Assembly (NCBI GenBank): GCA_014237395.1
Contig: JABZFP010000041.1
Span: 1-64,000 of the forward strand
DNA: 64,000 bases
Reading direction: 5' to 3'
From: Desulfobacteraceae bacterium
GTDB lineage: Bacteria; Desulfobacterota; Desulfobacteria; Desulfobacterales; UBA5852
The notes beneath the pieces are model-generated. The model was not told the DNA's origin, ran no database searches, and saw nothing but the letters and a program-made list of their open reading frames with translations. A program made the translations under genes and the position numbers. Positions 8,864-18,041 of this stretch are shown here, piece after piece (position 1 is the stretch's first letter; each line of letters starts with the position of its first letter).

Positions 8864-10651
8864 ATGCATATTTTTGAAAAGCCTGACAATTTAGTTGAAT
8901 TGATAGAAAACAGCCTTGCGAAGTATCCTGGCAATGCCATGTTCGGAACCAAGAACAAAGAGGGGGAATACGAGTGGGTTACCTACCGCGAAGTTGGAGA
9001 ACGCATAGACAACCTTCGCGGCGGTCTGAGCCATGCCGGTATCGAAAAGAACGATGCCGTCGGTATAATTGCCAACAACCGCAAGGAGTGGGCGATCACC
9101 GCCTATGCCACATTCGGCCTCGGTGGCCGTTATATCCCCATGTACGAAAAAGAACTTGTGAAAATTTGGAAACATATCATCAATGATGGTGGGATTAAAC
9201 TGCTGCTTGTTGCCACCCAGGAAATATATGACCAGATAGAAGCCATGCGAGAAGAACTTCCGGGTCTTGCAAGTGTCTATCTGATAGAAGGTGAGGGAGA
9301 AAACACGATGGCCGGTTTGGAAAAAATGGGGGCCGCCCACCCGGTTGCCTCCATACGCCCCAAACCCGAAGATATCGCTGTATTGATTTATACATCGGGC
9401 ACCACAGGCAACCCCAAGGGGGTGCTGCTTTCCCACGGCAATTTTACCAGTAATGTTTTAGCCGGACATAAGGTTTTTTCTGGATTGACTGAAAACGACA
9501 GAGGACTTTCCATTCTTCCATGGGCCCATTCATTTGGACAGACCGGGGAGCTTTACCTTTACTCCCATATCGGCGGATCGATTGGATTTATGGGTGATGT
9601 GACAACCCTGGGCGATGATATGGAAAAGGTTCGGCCGACCTTCCTTATTGCCGTGCCGAGGGTTTTTAACAAGATTTATGCGGGACTGTGGGCTAAAATG
9701 GACGAAAAAGGGGGGCTGGCCAAAAAACTGTTTGAAATGGGAATTGCGGCCGCAAAAAAAAGGCGCCAACTGTCCGAAAATGGCCAGTCGGATTTCTTTG
9801 CCAACCTTAAATTCAGGATGGCGGACGCTGTCGTGTTTAGTAAAATTCGGGCCCGGTTCGGAGGCCGATTAACGGGGGCCCTGAGTGGAAGTGCGACAAT
9901 GAACGTTGAAATCGGTCACTTTTTCTCCGACCTGGGCATCCCGGTTTATGATTGCTACGGACTGACGGAAACCAGTCCGGCGGCAACCATGAACGGACCC
10001 CTGGCCCACAAACCCGGAAGTGTGGGAAGGCCCATTGAACATGTCCGGGTGGAAATTGATAAAAGATTTTCCGACGGTGGTGAGGATGGCGAGATTATCA
10101 TACACGGCCCGAACGTAATGCAAGGATACCATAACAAACCAGAGGCCACACAAGAAGTTATGAATGCGGACGGTGGTTTCAGAACAGGAGACCGGGGGCG
10201 ACTGGATAAAGACGGGTTCCTTTTCATCACAGGCCGGATCAAGGAGCAGTATAAGCTGGAAAATGGGAAATATGTTTTTCCGGCCGCCATCGAAGAAGAA
10301 ATCAAATTACATCCGCTTGTTGAAAATGCAATGATTCACGGCGAGGGTCAGGCGTTTAATGTCTGCCTGGTTGTTCCTGATTTTAGCGTGCTTGAAAAAT
10401 ATGCCTCTGAACATAATATGCCAACGGATCCGAATTCGCTTGTTCAGAAAAAAGAAATTACGGAGATGATCTCGGGTGAAATTATAAAATCCCTAAAAGG
10501 AAAATTTGGAGGATATGAAATACCCAGAAAATTCCTTTATCTGAGTGAAAACTTCACCCTCGACAACGGCACGCTCACCCAGACCATGAAACTGAAACGG
10601 CGGGTAGTTCTGGAGCAGCGAAAGGAACAGATTATGGAATTATACACTTAA
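8864..10651 (+). CDS. Long-chain fatty acid-CoA ligase (AMP-forming)
   Basis: A 595-residue ANL-superfamily enzyme with a strong GAGGAGG ribosome binding site. It shows the AMP-binding P-loop YTSGTTGNPKG (~176-186), the adenine motif YGLTETSP, the hinge region RTGDRGRLDKDGF and a late KGKFGGYEIPRKF region of the catalytic lysine domain. Length and the LENGKYVFPAAIEE segment fit FAA/FadD15-type long-chain acyl-CoA synthetases rather than acetyl-CoA synthetase. It activates a fatty acid with ATP and CoA and so could supply the acyl thioester for the reductase-like pair upstream. It is separated from them by the selenoprotein gene and a 760-base gap, so it probably has its own promoter. Confidence 0.9.
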   Translation: MHIFEKPDNLVELIENSLAKYPGNAMFGTKNKEGEYEWVTYREVGERIDNLRGGLSHAGIEKNDAVGIIANNRKEWAITAYATFGLGGRYIPMYEKELVKIWKHIINDGGIKLLLVATQEIYDQIEAMREELPGLASVYLIEGEGENTMAGLEKMGAAHPVASIRPKPEDIAVLIYTSGTTGNPKGVLLSHGNFTSNVLAGHKVFSGLTENDRGLSILPWAHSFGQTGELYLYSHIGGSIGFMGDVTTLGDDMEKVRPTFLIAVPRVFNKIYAGLWAKMDEKGGLAKKLFEMGIAAAKKRRQLSENGQSDFFANLKFRMADAVVFSKIRARFGGRLTGALSGSATMNVEIGHFFSDLGIPVYDCYGLTETSPAATMNGPLAHKPGSVGRPIEHVRVEIDKRFSDGGEDGEIIIHGPNVMQGYHNKPEATQEVMNADGGFRTGDRGRLDKDGFLFITGRIKEQYKLENGKYVFPAAIEEEIKLHPLVENAMIHGEGQAFNVCLVVPDFSVLEKYASEHNMPTDPNSLVQKKEITEMISGEIIKSLKGKFGGYEIPRKFLYLSENFTLDNGTLTQTMKLKRRVVLEQRKEQIMELYT

Positions 10652-10899
10652 GGGGAAACATTAACGTCAGAATCAACAGAAATGGAATAGCTGCCATATT
10701 GAGTGGTTGGTCACCAGACGAAAACGCAGGTCACGGCCGATGTGAGCACTTCCGGATACCACATGGCCACAAAGAAAATGCATGCGCCGTGCCAGGTATC
10801 CTTTGGATTGCGCGGTAACGACCGCTAACAGGACGACCAGCGCCATCAGCAGTAGGACCTGCAGGCGTCACAGCAAGCGAGGTCTGGATACGGACGCCG
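10652..10899. other. Intergenic stretch, only a marginal short frame
   Basis: A minus-strand frame at 10673-10846 would give 57 residues with a hydrophobic start (MALVVLLAVVTAQ). It has no good ribosome binding site and no recognised family; it could be a small membrane protein or a decayed remnant of the membrane genes that follow on the same strand. I do not call it as a gene. Confidence 0.3.
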
Positions 10900-11112
10900 T
10901 TACATATAAAATATCGGCCAGAGGCGAGCCAGGATACCGGCGAGCAATAGATCGACCAAAACCGCTGCCGGAATCGACAGCCTGCCCATAACCGAAGAAA
11001 ACGGCCTGTCCCGCTGATCGTGGGGCAGCCGTGTAAACGCCCACAGGATATCGTACCAGATGACCCAGACCAATCCCAGGGCAAACACAATCCGAAGTTT
11101 ACGGCCCCACAT
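10900..11112 (-). CDS. Small two-helix membrane protein
   Basis: A 70-residue frame starting with a Trp/Lys/Arg-rich segment followed by two hydrophobic segments (IVFALGLVWVIWYDILWAF and IPAAVLVDLLLAGILARL) joined by a charged loop. It lies 51 bases after another small membrane protein on the same strand and may be co-transcribed. A TTG at 11127 would add five residues; no ribosome binding site favours either start. No family recognised. Confidence 0.5.
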   Translation of the reverse strand: MWGRKLRIVFALGLVWVIWYDILWAFTRLPHDQRDRPFSSVMGRLSIPAAVLVDLLLAGILARLWPIFYM

Positions 11113-11163
11113 ACTGGATCTGATCAATGAGGATGGTTTGTGCGGAGATCGATCGGCCAGGTC

Positions 11164-11469
11164 CTAACGCCGTTTTTGCTTGAAGCCTGATACGACCCAC
11201 CAAACGCCCCAGCCGACAACGACCGGGGCCGCACCGATCGCTACAAACAAAGTCCGTTTGCCCGTCCATGGCTGCAACCACAGGGCCATGGCCGCCAGCC
11301 AGATCACCGACGCCAGAATGGCCAGACGCCAGCGGCCGGACATTTTTTTCAGCAGGGGTTGCGCGGGAACTTTGCGCATCGGGGACGCCGGTCGGGACAC
11401 CATGCGGGGGAGAAAGAACAACACCACGACGATCAGCAGTATCAGCAGTATTTCGGTCAGTCCCGACAA
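11164..11469 (-). CDS. Small membrane protein, three predicted helices
   Basis: A 101-residue protein starting at TTG 11469, with GGAG about eight bases upstream. Three hydrophobic stretches are visible: residues ~5-20 (ILLILLIVVVLFFLP), ~48-66 and ~75-93, with basic loops and a basic C-terminus (FKQKRR). The first segment followed by PRMVSRP resembles TatA-like or single-span anchors, but the overall protein is unassigned. It is transcribed away from the acyl-CoA ligase and towards the smaller membrane gene. Confidence 0.6.
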   Translation of the reverse strand: MSGLTEILLILLIVVVLFFLPRMVSRPASPMRKVPAQPLLKKMSGRWRLAILASVIWLAAMALWLQPWTGKRTLFVAIGAAPVVVGWGVWWVVSGFKQKRR

Positions 11470-11566
11470 TCGAATCTCCTGTTCATCAACGATGGGGGGT
11501 GCAAGGGGTGAAAATGGCTGAACTTACCTTGCGGCATAGCAATATGCAACCCTCGGGCTGACCGTT

Positions 11567-12505
11567 TTAATCGCCCGGTGGATCTAACGTCATGGCCAGA
11601 GCCACCCATTCTTCCTGATCGACAGCTTCAACGAGCTGAAACCCTTGCGTCCGGGCTTTCGCCACCACCTCATCCTGCTGACTCATGAGAATGCCCGAGC
11701 AAATAAAGCGTCCGTCACGGGCCATTACCCCTCGCACATCCGGCAGCAGGCCCAGGATCACGGGGGCCAGAATGTTGGCCACCACGACATCGTAGCAGGC
11801 GGTGACACCGCCCACCAGATCGCCGGTCCAGGCCCGGCTGCGGTCGGCCGGTATGGCGTTGAGCACGAGATTCTGCTGGGCCACCGTCACCGCCACCGGG
11901 TCGTTGTCGATGCCGTGGACCTCGGCGGCGCCCAACAGCGATGCCGCCACCATGAGGATGCCGGAGCCCGTGCCCACATCCAGCAGCCGATCTTCCGGCC
12001 GCAGGTGCTTTTCCAGCAGTTGCATGCACAGGGAGGTGGTGGGGTGGGTGCCGGTTCCAAACGCCATGCCCGGATCGATCTCCAGCACCAGTTCGTTACC
12101 GCTGGGGTGATAGTCCCGCCAGGTGGGCTTGACCACGATGCGCGCGGACACCTTTTCCGGCCAGAAAAAGGCTTTCCAGGACTCGGCCCAGTCCTCTTCG
12201 TCGAGGGAGCGGTAAAAAATGCGCTGCTGCATGGGCAGCTGTCGACTTACCGACTTTAAGGCTTGTTCGAATCGCCGGCGCTGGTCCTGATCGAAGGTCG
12301 CCGCCGGGAAATAGCCACTCACGGCATTCACGGACGGTCGGACGTCATCCTCAAGGACCACATCCGCCCCGGGTGGGACCTCCATGGCGGGATCGTCCAC
12401 CACGACGCCTTTGACACCGAAGCGGTAAAACACGTCCGCGATCAGTTCTTCGGCCGCGATGGTGGTCTCCGCGTCGAAATCGACCTTGGCTTCGATCCAT
12501 TCCAT
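11567..12505 (-). CDS. prmA: Ribosomal protein L11 methyltransferase
   Basis: A 312-residue class-I SAM-dependent methyltransferase that trimethylates ribosomal protein L11. The N-terminal ~110 residues form the substrate-recognition domain. The catalytic part shows the PrmA landmarks IDPGMAFGTGTHPTT, the SAM motif LLDVGTGSGIL, then GIDNDPVAV and VVANILAPVI, which contains the N-I/V-L-A motif. Length is within ten percent of typical PrmA. The ATG at 12505 begins MEWIEAKVDF, a normal PrmA start. The neighbouring genes do not seem functionally linked. Confidence 0.92.
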   Translation of the reverse strand: MEWIEAKVDFDAETTIAAEELIADVFYRFGVKGVVVDDPAMEVPPGADVVLEDDVRPSVNAVSGYFPAATFDQDQRRRFEQALKSVSRQLPMQQRIFYRSLDEEDWAESWKAFFWPEKVSARIVVKPTWRDYHPSGNELVLEIDPGMAFGTGTHPTTSLCMQLLEKHLRPEDRLLDVGTGSGILMVAASLLGAAEVHGIDNDPVAVTVAQQNLVLNAIPADRSRAWTGDLVGGVTACYDVVVANILAPVILGLLPDVRGVMARDGRFICSGILMSQQDEVVAKARTQGFQLVEAVDQEEWVALAMTLDPPGD

Positions 12506-12800
12506 TTTCGTTTTCTCCGAGAGTGATTTGTCACAGACGGCATCTTGTGCCCCCTGGCGGCGTTGTCGCTCGTTTTCAATCCTCGAAATAGCGGACTATT
12601 CCTCCGGTTGAAAAATCGCTCGGGCCTTGCCAGGAAACACAACCTACCGCCTGTGGCTAATCACCTGTAGGTATTGATCTATTGGTGTCTTTTAGCAGAT
12701 TTCTTGTGAATTTCTTCATCCCGCATAACGAGCGGCTTAAATAATCCCCCTCTGAGACAGGCTTGGAGGCGCTTTTGGTAGTTTGGGGGTTTATCCCCAT

Positions 12801-12966
12801 TGTCCCGCGCCGAGCATCGACGGGACGGACGGATTGAAGCGCGCGGACTGTCTGAGCCCGCAGTTAGGCGGGTGAGTTTCCGCGTGCTCCGGCCGTATCG
12901 TCGAGCGCAGGGACCGCGGGACACGGGCGTCTTCTTTTGGTTCCGTTTTCTTCCACGCGGAAGAAA
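12801..12966. repeat. Composite intergenic repeat, copy A
   Basis: Left module 12801-12895 (TGTCCCGCGCCGAGCATCGA to CTCCGGCCG) and right module 12916-12966 (GCGGGACACGGGCGTCTTCT to CGGAAGAAAA) both recur at 33524-33618 and 33814-33864. The modules are 20 bases apart here and 195 bases apart in copy B. The left module folds with CCCGC (12857-12861) pairing GCGGG (12868-12872). The right module has the TTCTTTTGGTT...GAAGAAAA pattern known from widespread bacterial intergenic repeats of unknown function. Confidence 0.8.
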
Positions 12967-13051
12967 ATGAACAAACATAAAAAATAACGCTTCCGTCAAA
13001 CCGTTTCGAGATGCAATCCTCGTCATTGCTTGGCCGGGTTATAATAGCCAA

Positions 13052-13110
13052 CTACGTCGAGGATTTCCAAAAAGCGAGAACGCCGGCCGTGGCCGAAAGA
13101 TGCACTTTAT
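13052..13110. repeat. Half copy of a long palindromic intergenic repeat
   Basis: These 59 bases match 57039-57097 at about 54 positions by eye. Only the right arm of the palindrome is present; the left arm seen at 56991-57033 is missing or too diverged to recognise. It lies nine bases beyond the end of the minus-strand radical-SAM gene. Confidence 0.75.
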
Positions 13111-13119
13111 AGTCGGATA

Positions 13120-14439
13120 CTATTTCAAAGCCGGGTTGAAGTACCCATGCTTCAAATCGGGAAAACGCCGGCGGATCTTGCGTAGCAGCGTCTTCACGGC
13201 TATGGGTCGGCTGTGCGTAGCCACCTCGTCCATGACCGCATAATAATCCAGGGGATCGTAATTCAGGTTGCGCCACTGGATCAGGTGGATGGGGCGTTCG
13301 GTCAGGAAGGCAGCCAGGGCCTCGTATTCTTCCGGGGTGTCCGTAAACCCCGGCAGGTTGAGATAGTTGAGGGCCACGTGGCCGCCGCGGGCCAGTGCCA
13401 TGTCAATACTATGCATGATATCGGCAAACGTATAGCCCCGGGGGCGAAAATAGGCGTTATAGCAGGCCTCCCGCAGGCTGTTGATGCTCACCCGCATGCT
13501 GTCCAATCCCGCATCGAACAGGGCGGCCACAGTGTCCGGCAGGCTGGCGTTGGTGTTCAGGTTGATAGTCCCCCGGTCGGTCTTCTGGCGGATCAGGCGG
13601 ATCGCCGGTTCGATTGAGGCCGCCGCCAGCAGGGGATCGCCTTCGCAGCCCTGGCCGAAACTCACCACGCCCTCCGGCACGCGTTCGAAGTGGGCCAGGG
13701 CCAGCTCGGCGATCTCTTCCGGGGTCGGCATGAAATCGATGCGGTCCTGGCTGCAGGGAATGGGGGAATCCTTCTGGAGCGACAGGCATCCCAGGCAGCG
13801 GGCGTTGCACGCGGGGGAGGTGGGCAGCGGGGCTTCGCAACGGCCGATGAAGAAGTTTTTGGCCGCCGGGCAGCCGTATTCCAGGGCGCATTTTTCCAAG
13901 TGCCGCCGCAGCCGGTTGGCAGGCATCTCCTTCTGAAAATGTCCCACCCCGCCCTGAACCTTGTCCATGGGCATCAGCCGCAAATCCTGGCGCCGCTCTT
14001 TATCCACCTGCTGAACGGCCGAGAAAAAATGGCCCGCGTGCCAGCCTACCGCCCCGTAGGAAAAAAGCGGCAGTAAATCCGCGGTTTCGGTTTCCTCATA
14101 GGCGCACAGCTGGGTGATAATGTAACCCGGCGAATTGAACGCGGCCAGTGGAAAAACCGGCTCTCCGGGAGCAAAGGGATTTTCCAGGACCGTCACCAGG
14201 TCACCGGTTTCCAGATCGTAGACCACCGGCCGCCGGTCCGGCAGGAACATGAATTCGCTGCCGTGGGGCATCCTGCGCGTGGTGCGCGTGCTGAGAGGCG
14301 CCAGGATGGGACCGTCCATGCCCACGGCGGCATAGCCCTCCAGGTCGAGAATTTCCCCGTTGGCATTGGCCACGAGGGCCGTCAGATACGCCGCAGGGAC
14401 GCGAGAGGGGGTTCGATGGGTGGTGCGTTTTTTGGTCAT
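13120..14439 (-). CDS. Radical SAM protein with N-terminal extension
   Basis: A 439-residue protein. Residues 1-~200 form an unfamiliar domain. It is followed by the radical-SAM cluster motif CNARCLGC (C-x3-C-x2-C), then GQGCEGDPLL, NLNTNAS and LNYLNLPGF, which fit a partial TIM barrel binding SAM. Two more cysteines just before the motif (CALEYGC) could serve an accessory site. The conserved start (AYLTALVANANGEILDLEGY) recalls a Desulfobacterota radical-SAM family without an assigned reaction. Substrate unknown. It is on the same strand as the next radical-SAM gene, 147 bases apart, so it may or may not belong to the adjoining cassette. Confidence 0.8.
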   Translation of the reverse strand: MTKKRTTHRTPSRVPAAYLTALVANANGEILDLEGYAAVGMDGPILAPLSTRTTRRMPHGSEFMFLPDRRPVVYDLETGDLVTVLENPFAPGEPVFPLAAFNSPGYIITQLCAYEETETADLLPLFSYGAVGWHAGHFFSAVQQVDKERRQDLRLMPMDKVQGGVGHFQKEMPANRLRRHLEKCALEYGCPAAKNFFIGRCEAPLPTSPACNARCLGCLSLQKDSPIPCSQDRIDFMPTPEEIAELALAHFERVPEGVVSFGQGCEGDPLLAAASIEPAIRLIRQKTDRGTINLNTNASLPDTVAALFDAGLDSMRVSINSLREACYNAYFRPRGYTFADIMHSIDMALARGGHVALNYLNLPGFTDTPEEYEALAAFLTERPIHLIQWRNLNYDPLDYYAVMDEVATHSRPIAVKTLLRKIRRRFPDLKHGYFNPALK

Positions 14440-14586
14440 GACAGAATCCGTTTTCTTTCAAGAGCATGATGGGCCGCAGTCTCCGTGTAACTATTGGAAA
14501 CGCTTTGTATTCTCAATGAAAATCTTGGCAAAACAAACATTTCGAGCCTTTCACGCCATACCCGCCCGAAATCCAGGCGCCTGTCG

Positions 14587-16113
14587 TCAAAAAAAGGCCG
14601 CGTGATTGGATGTAAAAAAGGGAGGATCATTATTGAGGATCGTCCGGATGGAGGCCGGTTTTTTAAATTCCTTGCTCAGGAAACGCCGCACCTGGTCCCG
14701 GTCCCAGCCGGCAGGATGCACGAACTCACGGTAAAGGGAAAGATCGCCCTCGTAAAAGGGGACCGTCTGCAAGGCGGCCGCTTCATCGCTGTAGGCGGGC
14801 AGGTTGAAGACCGCCAGGTTGAGAAAATCAATCGCACCCGCGTGATCCAGGGTGAAGGCGAGGGTGTGGCGGGCCTTTTCCAGGGTTTCGGCCGGTGTGC
14901 CGAAAAGAAGATAAACATAGGTGGCAATGCCGACTTGCTTGAGATTTTTGAGGGCGGCCGACACGGTCGCCAGATCGACCCCCTTGGACAGGGCATCCAG
15001 CACCGTCTGATCACCGGATTCCACCCCCAGCTTGAGCATCACACACCCCGCGGCCTTGAGTCCCGCGGCAAACTCAGGATCCGCCAGGTGCGAGGTTATC
15101 CTGACAAAGCCGTACCAGGGCACTCCGGGCGGGTTGACCATCAGGTGCGCCATCAATTTGGGGGACAGGGCATTGTCCAGAAAATGGATAAGCCGTGGGG
15201 CGCCGCGCGTGGTCATGGATCGCAATTCCGCCGCCACCACATGCGCTTCCATGGGCCGATAAGCACTGTTTTCGGCTTTTTCCGGACAGAACGCGCATTT
15301 TCGCCAATAGCAGCCCTGGGATGTGCTGTAGGGCAACACGCGCCCCGGCGCCAGATAAAGATCCCATGGCAAGGACGTAAAATCGTATGCCATTTCGGAT
15401 GCCGCGTCAGATGCCGCCCCACCGCATATTTGGAGCAACGTTTCCTCACCCGGCCCGGAAACCAGTTTATCGACCAACCCTTCGAAAGGATTTTTAAATC
15501 CCGGAATGTGGCGCCACGAGGTCACCAGCCCGCCGCCACAAATGATGCCGGTTTGGGGAAAGCGCTTTTTGAGGAACCCCATCATGGCAAACGCGCACAG
15601 GGCCTGGCTCATGAAATTGATGGACAGCCCCACAAGGTCCGGCACCTTTTCGGCAAAGAGGGCCTCGAGTTTGGCGGAAAAGGTCGGGAAAAACGGGTTG
15701 GCTTCATGGGTTTCAGCCGCCTGGATGAGATCGCGGCTGCGGACCGGAGACAGCCCGGCCGAAACGTAATTGGAAAACGAAATCGTGTTGCCGAAAGCCC
15801 GCCCTGCCTTGTGGAGCACACGGTTGAGATCCAACACCGCACGTTTGTAGCGATCCCTGGTCTTGTACAAATCCGGCGACCGCAGCGCCGTCAGATTGGC
15901 ATTCCAATGCTTCACGGCCCGGCGGGTCCAGGTATCGTCGCCACCCATGAAGCCATGTCCGAGATTCAGCATGCCGTCCAGACTGGCATCGTACACCCGG
16001 CAGTCGACGCCACCGGCCTGTAATGCCCCTGCCAGCCGGGCGATACCGGCCGGCGGCTCGCACGGCTTGGCAATCGGCGGATGAATGAGCAGGATCGATT
16101 GTTTGTTCGCCAT
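14587..16113 (-). CDS. B12-binding-type radical SAM enzyme
   Basis: A 508-residue protein. The frame extends upstream to 16191, but the ATG at 16113 (MANKQSILLIHPP) has AAAGG nearby and gives the usual family start. Residues ~1-220 form a Rossmann-like cobalamin-binding-type domain (IHPPIAKPCEPPAGIARLAG, later GLSINFMSQ and GGGLVTSW). The cluster motif is CYWRKCAFC (Cys268, Cys273, Cys276), the C-x4-C-x2-C spacing found in many B12 radical-SAM proteins, followed by LDNAL and LKLGVESGDQ. Members of this class methylate or rearrange unactivated carbons. The DxHxxG motif of tight cobalamin binders is not seen, so cofactor use is uncertain. It is divergent from the next radical-SAM gene. Confidence 0.82.
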   Translation of the reverse strand: MANKQSILLIHPPIAKPCEPPAGIARLAGALQAGGVDCRVYDASLDGMLNLGHGFMGGDDTWTRRAVKHWNANLTALRSPDLYKTRDRYKRAVLDLNRVLHKAGRAFGNTISFSNYVSAGLSPVRSRDLIQAAETHEANPFFPTFSAKLEALFAEKVPDLVGLSINFMSQALCAFAMMGFLKKRFPQTGIICGGGLVTSWRHIPGFKNPFEGLVDKLVSGPGEETLLQICGGAASDAASEMAYDFTSLPWDLYLAPGRVLPYSTSQGCYWRKCAFCPEKAENSAYRPMEAHVVAAELRSMTTRGAPRLIHFLDNALSPKLMAHLMVNPPGVPWYGFVRITSHLADPEFAAGLKAAGCVMLKLGVESGDQTVLDALSKGVDLATVSAALKNLKQVGIATYVYLLFGTPAETLEKARHTLAFTLDHAGAIDFLNLAVFNLPAYSDEAAALQTVPFYEGDLSLYREFVHPAGWDRDQVRRFLSKEFKKPASIRTILNNDPPFFTSNHAAFF

Positions 16114-16432
16114 AATGCCTTTCACGAGTGATTTGCGCATGGTTGATCCCAAGGGGCCTGCCCCGATGGCGACGCGCCCGAACCATGACACACCCTATAT
16201 TTTTCCCGCACGGCGTCATGCCCCACGGCGGCTGTTGACAGGCGGTCCTATATTTGCCACTGATAGCGGCAATGCGCAACCGGGCGATACCCCCCTTGCG
16301 TCAGCGCGTGGGGAGAACCAGACGATTCAGGCCGCCCGCACCAGCGTTTATCTCATGCCCCATCACGATGGTTGTATCCTTCCAGGTGGTGCCCCTGCCC
16401 TGGATCGCACTGTTCTTTTGGCGGAGCCATGA
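16114..16432. other. Divergent intergenic region between two radical SAM genes
   Basis: No gene is supported in these 319 bases. A consensus TTGACA lies at 16235-16240 on the plus strand, but no good -10 follows at the right spacing. The region must hold the start signals for the divergent radical-SAM genes on both sides. Confidence 0.4.
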
Positions 16433-17989
16433 ATGTACGATATCGTTTTGATCTCGCCGCACTACCATTACGACAAGGACGGCAGGCCCCTCCCTCGCCC
16501 GGAGGATGCACGCTATCAGGACCTGTCCATGGTCATCCCATTGGGACTCATCCATCTGGCCCAGGCCCTGCACGACAAAGGCCTCACCGTTCAAGTGGTG
16601 CATCTCCCCCACGAATTCCACAATCTGCGCCGCTTTGGCATCGATCCCAACGGGTTGGCCCATCCTGTCGAAGCGATATTGAAACGCTACCCGGCCCGTG
16701 TTTGCGGTATACAGGCCCATTTCTATCTCTACTGCGGCGGAGCGCTGCATGTTTCCGGGATCTATAAAACCCTCTTCCCCGACAGTACGCTCGTGGTGGG
16801 CGGCTTCATGGCCACCGCCTGCTGGAAGCAGTTCCTGGAGGCCGCTCCCGGCATCGACGGTGTTGTCCTGGGCGAAGGCGAAAAAACCCTTCAAACCATC
16901 ATGGAAAAAACGCGGGAGCAGGGCCCTCGTGCTTTGTACACGATTGCCGGGGTGGCCGGCCGTGACCCAAGAGGCGCCCTTGTCTGCAACCCGACCCGCC
17001 CCGATGGCCTGCTTAAACTGGACGACATGCCGGTCATTAGACCGGATGCCAAACCCTTCCGCAATCTTTTCTGGCCCCGACGCAGCTTTTTGAATATTTC
17101 CCGGGGTCTCTGTCCGGAACAGTGCGCCTATTGCGTTGCGAACAACCGTGGCATCAATCCGCGCGGTTTCCGAACGATGCAAATCGATCACATCATCAAC
17201 CAACTTCACGTTTATCAGGCATCCGGGGTCGAGAGTGTCTTCCTGGGAGAAAATCATTTTCTCGATATCGCCTTCATGACGGAATTGATTGACCGCATCA
17301 TTCGCGAAGATTTAAGCATGACATTCGAGCTGGAAACCCATCCGGCCTTTTTCGCAGACAGCGGCCTGCTCGGGAAAATGATTGACGCCGGGTTTCACCG
17401 CTACACCATGGGATGTGAAAGCGGATCGGACGCCCTTTTAAAACGCATGGGACGCCGGTCTAACCGCCGGCAGATGATGGACAGCGTCAAGAAGATTGCC
17501 AAAGCCGGTGGCCTTGTCGTAAGTTCCTGGATCTGCAACCTGCCGGGCGAAACCGAGACCGACTTCCGGGCCACGCATGACATGCTTCAGCACGTCGTCG
17601 AGGCCGGAGGATTCAATTACTGGATCGAAAATCTGCATGTGCTGCCCGGCAGTCAACTGCATCTGAAGCCGCAGCAATGGAAGATCGAGATCCTGCTGAA
17701 AAGCCTGTACGACTGGACCCGGTGGTCGCTCGTTTCCAAAACCTATGTCGATCCGGAAGTTGCCGCCCGGCGGCCGCACGATTACCTGACCCATGTGAAC
17801 CACGACACCACGCCGGGGGAAATGATCCGGCGCCTCTACACCCAACGCCAGCTGGCCCGTGATCTGGTGCCGGCCATGAAAGCCAACCTGGCCGACCGGT
17901 CTGCCCATCTCCCGACGGCGTTGGTCCGCACGGAAAGGCAGAAACTGGATTGGTATGAAGAAAAAGGGTGGAAACTGCTGCTATTCTGA
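16433..17989 (+). CDS. B12-binding-type radical SAM enzyme
   Basis: A 518-residue protein with GGAG six bases before the ATG. The N-terminus (YDIVLISPHYHYDKDGRPLP, then IPLGLIHLAQAL, GGFMATACW, GVVLGEGEKTL) is the cobalamin-binding-type domain that precedes BchE-like radical-SAM cores. The cluster motif is CPEQCAYC (Cys227, Cys231, Cys234), followed by FLGENHFLD and the MGCESGSD loop. It lacks the DxHxxG signature, so cobalamin binding is unproven. It is followed after 52 bases by a C25-family peptidase on the same strand, a likely two-gene unit. Its substrate could be the small peptide encoded nearby at 20346-20570 (inference). Confidence 0.82.
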   Translation: MYDIVLISPHYHYDKDGRPLPRPEDARYQDLSMVIPLGLIHLAQALHDKGLTVQVVHLPHEFHNLRRFGIDPNGLAHPVEAILKRYPARVCGIQAHFYLYCGGALHVSGIYKTLFPDSTLVVGGFMATACWKQFLEAAPGIDGVVLGEGEKTLQTIMEKTREQGPRALYTIAGVAGRDPRGALVCNPTRPDGLLKLDDMPVIRPDAKPFRNLFWPRRSFLNISRGLCPEQCAYCVANNRGINPRGFRTMQIDHIINQLHVYQASGVESVFLGENHFLDIAFMTELIDRIIREDLSMTFELETHPAFFADSGLLGKMIDAGFHRYTMGCESGSDALLKRMGRRSNRRQMMDSVKKIAKAGGLVVSSWICNLPGETETDFRATHDMLQHVVEAGGFNYWIENLHVLPGSQLHLKPQQWKIEILLKSLYDWTRWSLVSKTYVDPEVAARRPHDYLTHVNHDTTPGEMIRRLYTQRQLARDLVPAMKANLADRSAHLPTALVRTERQKLDWYEEKGWKLLLF

Positions 17990-18041
17990 CACCAAGGTGC
18001 GCCGTTCGGATCGCGCACACCGGCGGTAAAAGGAGACAACC

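Larger units (their letters stand above)
12506..13119. other. 614-base intergenic stretch carrying two kinds of dispersed repeat
   Basis: No gene is supported here. The stretch holds one copy of a composite hairpin repeat (12801-12966) and half of a second palindromic repeat (13052-13110), both with relatives elsewhere in the window. Short open frames here are by-products of repeat sequence. Confidence 0.7.

Noticed and set aside
1..10651. Cyanobacterial-type alkane biosynthesis (acyl-ACP reductase plus aldehyde deformylating oxygenase)
   Set aside because: No oxygenase gene is visible and that reaction needs O2.
10731..11090. Alternative minus-strand frame overlapping the small membrane protein
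   Set aside because: Cys/Gly/Arg-rich without membrane logic; the overlapping frame at 10900-11112 has two clean hydrophobic spans.
14494..16023. Long plus-strand open frame opposite the B12-type radical-SAM gene
   Set aside because: Sense frame has the CX4CX2C motif and full-length fold; the antisense frame is Arg/His/Gly-rich with no motif.
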